A program made the position numbers and the translations under genes. The notes beneath the pieces are model-generated. The model was not told the DNA's origin. It made no database searches and saw only the letters and a list, made by a program, of their open reading frames with translations. Below are positions 1 to 4,995 of a stretch of DNA of 11,619 bases, one piece after another. The DNA comes from CAZVLQ01 sp964628185 (GTDB lineage: Bacteria; Pseudomonadota; Zetaproteobacteria; Mariprofundales; Mariprofundaceae), in the NCBI GenBank assembly GCA_964628185.1, contig CAZVLQ010000039.1, forward strand, positions 1 to 11,619, in the 5' to 3' direction. Within the stretch, counting starts at the first letter, position 1. Every line of letters starts with the position of its first letter.

Positions 1-455
1 GAGTTCATAGTCGTATGCAGTGCGCGCAGGGATTTGTTCAGGTTCTTCGTTTTCAGCACATCACCCAGTTCATCGGCATGTTTATGGAAGGTCAGTCCCA
101 TTTGACGAAAATTGCTATTGGCGAACATATTGCACATCTTTTTCATTTCAGGCGTAAGGCCAAGCTTGCTGTGCGCAACTTGCGATGCGGTATCGAATTT
201 CCCTTCGGCTATCAGCGCGACAATATCGTTCACCGCTTGCAGGTGCTCGCGCATCATCGCCAACTGATTACGGCGCATTGGCGCCGGAAGATTCAGAGAG
301 GTGCGCGGATCGTCTGTCTGAGACATCCCTGCTTGATGCAGATTCATGCCGGATATCATTCCATGTCCCTGCATGTGCTCATGCATCATTTCTCCGGCCA
401 TGGCCGGAAGCGTCACCAGGGCGCTCACCATCAATGCCGCGACTGTTTTTTTCAT
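1..455 (-). CDS. Secreted cytochrome-c'-like protein, N-terminal part (cut by window edge)
   Basis: The reading frame opens at ATG 455, 7 bases after AAGGAG, and stays open for 151 codons to base 1, so the C-terminus lies outside the window. The first ~20 residues (MKKTVAALMVSALVTLPAMA) are a classic Sec signal peptide, followed by a Met/His-rich stretch. The remainder is predicted helical, with the pattern M-R-x-x-H-L-x-A-V-x-D-I-V and 'LGLTPEMKKMC'. I associate this pattern with a family of small periplasmic cytochrome-c'/c556-like proteins whose single CxxCH haem site is at the extreme C-terminus; that site would fall beyond base 1 and is not visible. The role would be periplasmic electron transfer or gas/redox binding. 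An FNR-type box with a plausible -10 lies upstream (546-561), suggesting oxygen- or redox-controlled expression. The family call is from memory of the sequence pattern; a haem-free four-helix protein is the alternative. Confidence 0.6.
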   Translation of the reverse strand, partial: MKKTVAALMVSALVTLPAMAGEMMHEHMQGHGMISGMNLHQAGMSQTDDPRTSLNLPAPMRRNQLAMMREHLQAVNDIVALIAEGKFDTASQVAHSKLGLTPEMKKMCNMFANSNFRQMGLTFHKHADELGDVLKTKNLNKSLRALHTTMN

Positions 456-518
456 GTTTTCACTCCTTGTTTGCATATTTCAGCCGCATGGTTTTTCAGT
501 GCGTGGCCGAACGTGAAA

Positions 519-561
519 ACTTTACAGGCGAGGCAGGTTTGCACATATGATTTGGATCATA
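519..561 (-). promoter_or_regulatory. FNR-type operator with candidate class II promoter for the cytochrome-c'-like gene
   Basis: A 16-bp perfect inverted repeat, TATGAT-TTGG-ATCATA (546-561), contains TGAT-N4-ATCA, the core of the FNR/Anr/Dnr box (TTGAT-N4-ATCAA). On the minus strand a -10-like TGTAAA (526-521) lies such that the start point would be near 512. That puts the box centre (553.5) about 41.5 bases upstream, the standard class II activator position. The downstream gene starts at 455. The box lies just past the stop codon of the Crp/Fnr gene at 565, so it is intergenic. Site spacing is read directly; use by an FNR-type protein is inferred. Confidence 0.6.
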
Positions 562-564
562 CGG

Positions 565-1152
565 TTAGCGCAGTCGCACGATGCCCTTTTCCCTTATAAG
601 CCTGCCATCTTCTTCAAGCTGTTTTAATGCGCGGTAAAAGGTTTCGTGAGCCAATCCGAGTTGATAAGCCACATCCTTATAAGTCATATGCAGCACAATC
701 TCGTGGCCGCCATTTACTTCAAGCCGGAGCCATGCATGGATACGCTGCCTGGCCGAACGGATATTCCTGATTTCAAGCAGCGCGCGCAGCTTGCGTATTC
801 GATGGGCAAATAACTCCATGATATCCATGGCCGCGGCGGGAGATACTTTCAAGGCGGCAAGCAGTCCATGCCGGTCGAAACAGGTTAATTCGGCGGTGGA
901 GCTGTCCGCGACCGCCGAACAATGGTACAGGTCGGAAAACAGGGATGCTTCGGCAATGACATCGCCCGCCATGGCCAGTTGCAGGACAACCGGATTTCCA
1001 TCCTCAGTATTGCGAATCAGCTTGATTCTTCCCCGCCTCACCACATAAAGGCTTACAACAGCGTCATCCTGATGAAACAGGATTTCTCCCTTTCTGATAA
1101 GTCTGGTTCCGCCTGCAACAAGACGGGTGAAGGTATTCTCCGATGTGTTCAT
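565..1152 (-). CDS. Crp/Fnr-family transcriptional regulator (first copy)
   Basis: The 195-aa protein has the Crp/Fnr layout. An N-terminal cyclic-nucleotide-binding-like beta barrel covers roughly residues 10-125 (with 'GEILFHQDD' and 'YVVRRGRIKL' resembling the first strands), followed by a dimerisation helix (~105-140). A C-terminal winged helix-turn-helix occupies residues 155-195; its recognition helix holds E170, Y173 and R174. The E and R are those of FNR/CRP-type base readers, but Tyr replaces the Ser typical of FNR, so its target may differ from a plain FNR box. There is no N-terminal four-Cys Fe-S motif. It sits last in a minus-strand unit behind a CMD gene and a methyltransferase relic. 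ATG 1152 has no clear Shine-Dalgarno, so translation may depend on the upstream genes or on another start. It is only distantly similar to the Crp/Fnr protein at 2426-3064, so it is not a recent duplicate. Confidence 0.88.
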   Translation of the reverse strand: MNTSENTFTRLVAGGTRLIRKGEILFHQDDAVVSLYVVRRGRIKLIRNTEDGNPVVLQLAMAGDVIAEASLFSDLYHCSAVADSSTAELTCFDRHGLLAALKVSPAAAMDIMELFAHRIRKLRALLEIRNIRSARQRIHAWLRLEVNGGHEIVLHMTYKDVAYQLGLAHETFYRALKQLEEDGRLIREKGIVRLR

Positions 1153-1213
1153 TGTGTTTGTGGAAGCATGAAATCAAGTCTTTCAGTTCTGCGCACAGCT
1201 TTCGGCTCAGTCT

Positions 1214-1474
1214 TTAATTGCGTTGCAGTTGAAAGGCCAGTTCAATTGACAGACGATGGATAGCCGATGGTGCGATATCCACCGCCGTCACATCAAACCC
1301 GCGCCGTGCAAATTCAACAACTTCATGACCGAAACCGCACCCGGGGATCAGCAGGCGGCAGGGCGCGAGACAGGGATGTTCCCCCCATGTCCTGGCCGCC
1401 GAACTGGAGGCGCCCCGGTCCCAGCCTGTTTCACCCTTCCGGTAGCGTTCTTCCCATACAGCTTGCACGGTCAT
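1214..1474 (-). pseudogene. Truncated TPMT-like methyltransferase relic
   Basis: The 86 residues match the N-terminal part of the intact methyltransferase at 3086-3679: W-E-x-R-Y-R, TGWDRGA, the SAM-binding motif LIPGCGxGHEV, and GFDVTAVDxAPSAI are shared in order. Similarity fades just after 'APSAI', and the frame closes about ten residues later at 1214. The remaining ~120 residues of the family, including the YEQTCLCALPP segment, are absent; the DNA passes almost directly into the next gene. The start ATG overlaps the stop of the upstream CMD gene as ATGA (1474-1471). Half a Rossmann fold is unlikely to be active, so I call it a remnant left by an internal deletion; a retained small SAM-binding peptide is the less likely alternative. 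Confidence 0.8.
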
Positions 1475-1821
1475 GAAGCTGTCTCACTGAACTCGTCAAA
1501 AGCCTTCAATGCTTCAGCGGCATACATCAGCGATGGACCGCCGCCCATGTAAATGGCCACGCCCAGTGTATCCTCGATTTCGGCCTTGCTTACGCCAAGT
1601 TTAACCAGTGACTGGACATGGAATGCGATGCAACCCTTGCAATGCACGGCAACACCAATCACCAGTGCCATCAGCTCTTTTGTTTTTCTGTCTAAGGCAC
1701 CATCAGTCATGACCGCGCTGGCCATGGATGAGAATCCCCGCATAACATCGGCTTTATCCTTGCGAAGTGTGTTGATTGTGGCGGACAAGCGCCCGGTCAG
1801 TTCTTGATAGCTGCTATTCAT
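1471..1821 (-). CDS. Carboxymuconolactone decarboxylase/AhpD-like protein, small
   Basis: A 116-aa single-domain CMD-family protein. The helical core carries the AhpD-type redox motif C61-x-x-C64-x3-H68 (HCKGCIAFH) preceded by K48-E49, the arrangement that in AhpD supports disulfide exchange and proton relay. The C-terminal 'VAIYMGGGPSLMYAAEALKAF' region is typical of the small CMD proteins. Likely role: thiol-dependent peroxide or disulfide chemistry in the cytoplasm; true decarboxylase activity is unlikely because such genes sit in aromatic-degradation clusters, which this is not. ATG 1821 was chosen over an in-frame codon at 1854 because GGAGGT lies 7-8 bases before it. It heads a minus-strand unit with the methyltransferase relic (ATGA overlap) and the Crp/Fnr gene. 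Confidence 0.88.
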   Translation of the reverse strand: MNSSYQELTGRLSATINTLRKDKADVMRGFSSMASAVMTDGALDRKTKELMALVIGVAVHCKGCIAFHVQSLVKLGVSKAEIEDTLGVAIYMGGGPSLMYAAEALKAFDEFSETAS

Positions 1822-1840
1822 TGAAGAACCTCCATATGCG

Positions 1841-1869
1841 TTGTAATGTAACAAGTATATTCCATATAT
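1841..1869. promoter_or_regulatory. Divergent promoter region with Crp/Fnr-like inverted repeat
   Basis: The 59 bases between the divergent starts 1821 (minus) and 1881 (plus) hold TTGTAATGTAACAA (1841-1854), a 14-bp element with TTGT/ACAA arms and the same overall length as an FNR box, but with a non-matching fifth pair. Next to it are TATATT (1856-1861, plus) and TATACT (1859-1854, minus), each a 5-of-6 match to a -10 box. A short repeat TATAT-TCC-ATATA (1857-1869) overlaps them. This fits a shared regulatory region, possibly read by one of the two Crp/Fnr proteins encoded nearby; the assignment is inference. Confidence 0.4.
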
Positions 1870-1880
1870 CCGGAGGCGCC

Positions 1881-2075
1881 ATGAGTCATGGAGGCTGGGG
1901 TTGTCCCCATGAAGAAGACGGACATTGCCAACGGGTCAAAAACCGGCCCTGCGATCCCGGCATGAAAGGCTGCATTCTCGCCGGCAGGTTCCATTTCAGC
2001 GATGAGAAGAAGAACATTTCACGCCATGTCCGGAATTATGGCGTCGGAAATAACAGCGACAAGACCGACGGCTGA
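1881..2075 (+). CDS. Small four-cysteine protein of unknown function
   Basis: A 64-aa protein starting at ATG 1881 with GGAGG centred 8 bases upstream. Cysteines C8, C16, C24 and C31 are nearly evenly spaced (C-x7-C-x7-C-x6-C) within WGCPHEEDGHC...RPCDPGMKGC, followed by the basic/aromatic 'GRFHFSDEKKN'. There is no signal peptide or membrane segment, so it should be cytoplasmic. Four regularly spaced Cys plus His10 and His15 suggest a zinc or iron-sulfur site. I recall similar short hypothetical proteins in other proteobacteria, but with no known function. It is divergent from the CMD/methyltransferase-relic/Crp unit and shares its short promoter region, so joint control is plausible. The good ribosome site and ordered Cys pattern argue that it is a real gene. 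Confidence 0.72.
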   Translation: MSHGGWGCPHEEDGHCQRVKNRPCDPGMKGCILAGRFHFSDEKKNISRHVRNYGVGNNSDKTDG

Positions 2076-2182
2076 TGCCGCCGACCCTTCCGATCCGTCC
2101 CTTTGATGAATCGAGCGAACTTACCATCTTGCAGTTCACCTGCTTATTTCAGCCGCGTTAGCCCCGGTCATTTCAATTGCGC

Positions 2183-2377
2183 CTATGCCCTTTGGGCCGG
2201 GCAGGTTCTGATACCCAGAATCGCATAGAGCGGGCACATGCCCACCGCTCCCGTAAGCAGCGGCACCACGCCGATCCAACCCCATGGGGTTTGCGGACCG
2301 ATAAACACGATACTGATGAGCGCCAGTCCGGCGATAACACGGAGAATGCGATCAATGGTTCCTTCGTTTGCTTTCAT
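2183..2377 (-). CDS. DUF2892 (YgaP-like) small inner-membrane protein
   Basis: A 64-aa protein with the DUF2892 pattern: an N-terminal 'NEGTIDRILRVIAG' amphipathic start, a first hydrophobic helix (~10-27), a short loop with Pro-Trp-Gly-Trp, a second hydrophobic helix (~33-45), and the signature GMCPLYAILGIRTCP with two cysteines. This is the membrane module found at the C-terminus of the rhodanese YgaP and as stand-alone proteins; its molecular role is not settled. ATG 2377 follows AGGAGGT by 6 bases. It lies 48 bases after the Crp/Fnr gene on the same strand and is the last gene of the long minus-strand train. No strong terminator was seen after it, and it converges with the small four-Cys gene across ~107 bases (2076-2182) in which I see no gene. 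Confidence 0.88.
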   Translation of the reverse strand: MKANEGTIDRILRVIAGLALISIVFIGPQTPWGWIGVVPLLTGAVGMCPLYAILGIRTCPAQRA

Positions 2378-2425
2378 GGTTGACCTCCTGAGCTATTTAA
2401 TTATCGAATTCTAATATGTTTTTTT

Positions 2426-3064
2426 TTAGACTTCAGTGACTATGTCACACAGTGATTTCAGTCCATCTCTGTCCAATAGTTTGATGCAGCCCCGGCTCAG
2501 TGAAATCCAGCCGCGTTGTTCAAATGTTTTTAACACACGGCTGACGACCTCGCGCGCCGTTCCCAGTTCCGTAGAAATTTCCTGATGTGTTGCGTGAAAT
2601 GAACCCGTGGCGGGGCTGCGTGAAAGCAGCAATTGAGCTATACGCACGTCCATGCGCCCAAAGGCTACATCCTCGATCAGTACCATCAGATCAACGATAC
2701 GCTGACCAATGGCGCTCATGACGAAGTTACGGAAGTCCCCGGACTCAGCCAGCGCAGTTTGAAATGATTCCGCGGGCAGAATCACAAGTTCTACATCCGT
2801 TTCCGCAACGCCCTCGGCGGGATAATCCTGATGTCCGATCAGACATGTGGTGGTCAACATACAGCTTTGATGATCCTCTACGCGATAAAGCACGATTTCG
2901 CGGCCTTCGGGGTCCATCTTTTGTACCCGAATAGAGCCGGAAATAACCAGCACATAGGCTTTGCAGGCGCTGCCATTACGAAATAGAACATTTCCGGCCT
3001 TGACCTGCATCGTCCGTGCGCATCTTGCCTCCCGGCGCCATACAGGATCCGTAATTGCGTTCAA
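2426..3064 (-). CDS. Crp/Fnr-family transcriptional regulator (second copy, FNR-like DNA reader)
   Basis: A 212-aa regulator with an effector-binding beta barrel (~20-130), dimer helix (~125-150) and winged helix-turn-helix (157-195). The recognition helix shows E172-x-x-S175-R176, the same base-reading set as FNR (E-x-x-S-R), so it should recognise TTGAT/TGAT half-sites such as the box at 546-561. It lacks FNR's N-terminal Fe-S cysteine cluster (only C15 there), but has C68 and C74 in 'SCMLTTTCLIG' within the sensor barrel, which could be redox or ligand-sensing residues. The start is uncertain: TTG 3064 has a weak GGGCGG upstream and no ATG until residue 19; the frame is closed further up by the stop of the methyltransferase gene. 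That stop lies 21 bases before TTG 3064, so the two genes are probably co-transcribed. Confidence 0.87.
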   Translation of the reverse strand: MNAITDPVWRREARCARTMQVKAGNVLFRNGSACKAYVLVISGSIRVQKMDPEGREIVLYRVEDHQSCMLTTTCLIGHQDYPAEGVAETDVELVILPAESFQTALAESGDFRNFVMSAIGQRIVDLMVLIEDVAFGRMDVRIAQLLLSRSPATGSFHATHQEISTELGTAREVVSRVLKTFEQRGWISLSRGCIKLLDRDGLKSLCDIVTEV

Positions 3065-3085
3065 TATCAGTCCGCCCGGAATGAG

Positions 3086-3679
3086 TCAGTGCTTCCTTGG
3101 TAGCCGTTTCAGGATATAACCGAGCTCAAACAGGTCCTGATGATGCGGAATGAACAGCGGTTCGGTTTGCGGCCATTGCCAGCGCTCATCTGAAAGCAGG
3201 CGGCGCATTTTCAGCAGGTCGCAGTGGTATGGGGGGCCGCCCCCCTCAATTGTCTGCATAAAAAGCGCAAACAGGTTTCCGTTTGGCTTGAGCCAGTCGC
3301 ACAGCCGTTTTGCGTAAGCGGGCCAGACCTCCGGCGGCAGCGCACAAAGACAGGTCTGTTCGTAGATCGCGTCAAACGGAGTGTCAGGGGTATAGTCAAG
3401 CACATTCACCTTGCAGGTGCTTGCCGACAAGCCTTCCGTGGCCAGAGCGCCGTTGAGATGACGGATGGCGGACGGCGCAAAATCCACGGCGGTAACATCA
3501 AAGCCGAGGCGGGCAAGTTCGATGACCTCATGGCCCCGGCCACAGCCGGGAATCAGGATACGGCAGGGCTTCAGGTCTCCCGTATCCAGCCATTGCAGCA
3601 AGGCAGGGTTTGCAGCGCCGCGGTCCCAGCCGGTTCTGTCCTCCCGGTAACGTGATTCCCATTCGTGCGAATGACGCAT
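3086..3679 (-). CDS. TPMT-like SAM-dependent methyltransferase
   Basis: A 197-aa class I methyltransferase of the thiopurine/thiol S-methyltransferase-like group. From ATG 3679: W7 and TGWD at 16-19 form the family's N-terminal signature, then SAM motif I 'ILIPGCGRGHEV' (41-52), acidic D66 at the end of strand 2 (TAVD), and 'YEQTCLCALPPEVWPAY' further on, the region that in this family follows motif II. Relatives methylate thiols, hydrogen sulfide, halides, thiocyanate or tellurite/selenite species; the substrate here is unknown, but a toxic thiol or metalloid fits the efflux context. ATG 3679 is preferred over TTG 3691 because it gives the same M-to-W spacing as the relic at 1214-1474; TTG 3691 would overlap the stop of the DUF302 gene. 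It is co-oriented with DUF302 upstream and Crp/Fnr downstream. Confidence 0.88.
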   Translation of the reverse strand: MRHSHEWESRYREDRTGWDRGAANPALLQWLDTGDLKPCRILIPGCGRGHEVIELARLGFDVTAVDFAPSAIRHLNGALATEGLSASTCKVNVLDYTPDTPFDAIYEQTCLCALPPEVWPAYAKRLCDWLKPNGNLFALFMQTIEGGGPPYHCDLLKMRRLLSDERWQWPQTEPLFIPHHQDLFELGYILKRLPRKH

Positions 3680-3687
3680 GTGTTCTT

Positions 3688-4083
3688 TCAATGTCTGATA
3701 GCTTCGATGGCCCTGTTCAGCAGGCCACGCACTTCAACAGCCATGTCGCACATATCATCCCGCTTCACCACCTCGAACATCCGCTCCGGCTCAATAGCTG
3801 AAACGACCGTACGCCCTGGCGTGTCCACATAGATGATGACATTGCATGGCAGCAGCAAACCGATTTCTTCCTCCATGGCAATAGCACTGGCGGCATACTT
3901 CGGGTTGCAGGCGCCAAGAATGACATACGGTCTGCGCTCCAGGCCGATCTTCTGTTTCAATGTTTCGGATACATCAATACGGGTCAAAACCCCGAACCCG
4001 ACATCTTTTAATGCCGCGGTTATGGCCTCTTCTGCTTCTTCCATACTGCCGTTATAGATAGTTCTCATGCCATAATTACTCAT
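3688..4083 (-). CDS. DUF302-family protein
   Basis: A 131-aa protein of the DUF302 family: a compact alpha/beta domain beginning 'SMEEAEEAITAALKDVGFGVLTRIDV' in pieces, with 'RPYVILGACNPKYAASAI' in the middle (C59) and 'LLPCNVIIY' (C80) after it, then a C-terminal helix. The N-P-x-x-A and L-P-C-N segments are hallmarks of DUF302. No enzymatic function is established; in other genomes such genes occur beside redox, sulfur and metal-stress genes. ATG 4083 is preceded by AGGAGGC at a 6-base spacing. It is followed by the methyltransferase gene with a possible TTGA overlap. The 85 bases between this gene and the CMD gene (4084-4168) hold no gene, and I saw no clear promoter or terminator. Confidence 0.88.
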   Translation of the reverse strand: MSNYGMRTIYNGSMEEAEEAITAALKDVGFGVLTRIDVSETLKQKIGLERRPYVILGACNPKYAASAIAMEEEIGLLLPCNVIIYVDTPGRTVVSAIEPERMFEVVKRDDMCDMAVEVRGLLNRAIEAIRH

Positions 4084-4168
4084 TTTTGCCTCCTTTGTTT
4101 GCGTTTGCTTATTCTTGTCGGAACAGTGGGGAATGTTGCTTCTTTGCCCGACCTGAGCCTTCCGTCAA

Positions 4169-4738
4169 TCATTTCGCAGACCGCGGCTGCGGGGCAACGC
4201 GGCAGAATCCCTGCGGTACTACGCCCAGTGATGCGTTGAATTTGCTCGATAAATTCTGGAAGGCAATCAGGGCGGTCAGTTCAATGATGGCATCATCGTC
4301 AAAGTAACGGTGCAGGCGATTGAAGTGCTCTTCCCCGGTGTTCTGATCGGAAAAGGTGACGGCTTCGGCATAGGCCAGGGCCGCCTTCTCCTTGTCGGCG
4401 TACAGGGCGCTATCCTCAAATTGTGCCAGATCAGCCAGTTTCTCCTCGCTGACATGGCGCTTTACGGCCGTGGCGGAGTTAATGTCGACGCAGAAAGAAC
4501 ACCAGTTGATTTGTGAAACACGCACCGTGATCAGGGTGCGCAGGGTCGGTTCAATCGGCGAGGATTTGCGATCGAGCGCACCGTAAAGCAGGGCGAGAGC
4601 GGCAAAAACCTTTGGCGTTCGTCCCCACAAGCGTGCCGGTTCCAGGATAGCGCCGTATTTGCGTTTTTGATTCCAGAAAAAGATTTTCACATACCATGGG
4701 AAATGATGGTTTGCAGGGGTTGTGATAACCTGTTGCAT
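4169..4738 (-). CDS. AhpD/carboxymuconolactone decarboxylase-like protein (long type)
   Basis: A 189-aa CMD-superfamily protein. The N-terminal region (13-60) carries 'PWYVKIFFWNQKRKYG', 'LWGRTPKVFAAL' and 'LYGALDRK', followed by the conserved helix 'LRTLITVRVSQINWC' and the C80-x-x-C83 pair (WCSFCVD). Downstream 'LAYAEAVT' and 'LTALIAFQNLSSKFNA' match the usual end of this group. It probably carries out thiol/disulfide or peroxide-linked chemistry in the cytoplasm; no specific reaction is known. The frame extends upstream to 4834, but ATG 4738 is preferred: AGGAGG sits 8 bases before it, and the longer versions overlap or abut the DUF2892 gene without such a site. ATG 4762, two bases after that gene's stop, is the second choice. 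Confidence 0.87.
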   Translation of the reverse strand: MQQVITTPANHHFPWYVKIFFWNQKRKYGAILEPARLWGRTPKVFAALALLYGALDRKSSPIEPTLRTLITVRVSQINWCSFCVDINSATAVKRHVSEEKLADLAQFEDSALYADKEKAALAYAEAVTFSDQNTGEEHFNRLHRYFDDDAIIELTALIAFQNLSSKFNASLGVVPQGFCRVAPQPRSAK

Positions 4739-4764
4739 GGCCGGTACCTCCTGATTCGTCATAT

Positions 4765-4995
4765 TTATTTCGCCCGGCATGTGGCGGCGCCGGATTTGAC
4801 GCCCAGCTTGATGAGAATGGTTTCCATCAGGCACCAGCGGGTGATGCCGGACTGGAACAGGTTGGCGCCGACAAACAGCGTGAACCAGAGCCAGGTCGGG
4901 TGGCTGAGATCTATACCGTTGTAGATAGCGGAAAGGCTGATCGACAGCAGGATAAAGCTGCCGGCGATGATGCGAATGGCGCGTTCAGTCGTCAT
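4765..4995 (-). CDS. DUF2892-like small inner-membrane protein next to the RND permease
   Basis: A 76-aa protein with two hydrophobic helices (~6-24 and ~33-50) and a C-terminal segment 'TRWCLMETILIKLGVK' that is characteristic of one DUF2892 branch. It starts at ATG 4995, inside the last codons of the RND permease gene (11-base overlap), 5 bases after AAAGGAG, so the two proteins are likely made together. The close coupling suggests it may be a small partner of the pump, in the manner of AcrZ with AcrB, but there is no sequence similarity to AcrZ that I can see; a separate sulfur- or redox-related membrane role like that of YgaP's membrane module is also possible. It differs clearly from the other DUF2892 protein at 2183-2377. 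Confidence 0.82.
   Translation of the reverse strand: MTTERAIRIIAGSFILLSISLSAIYNGIDLSHPTWLWFTLFVGANLFQSGITRWCLMETILIKLGVKSGAATCRAK

Noticed and set aside
15..599. Open frames of 194 and 121 codons on the plus strand
   Set aside because: They are antisense to the cytochrome-c'-like gene, whose minus-strand frame has a signal peptide and ribosome site; their own translations show no family features.
2076..2182. Convergent gap between the four-Cys gene and DUF2892
   Set aside because: I looked for a terminator hairpin or a small gene and found neither clearly.
2419..2427. Run of nine T as a terminator
   Set aside because: It has no hairpin before it, and on the strand of the neighbouring genes it reads as A, so it cannot end their transcripts.
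4739..4834. Longer N-terminus for the long CMD protein
   Set aside because: The best ribosome site serves ATG 4738, and the extension runs into the DUF2892 gene with no family-like sequence.
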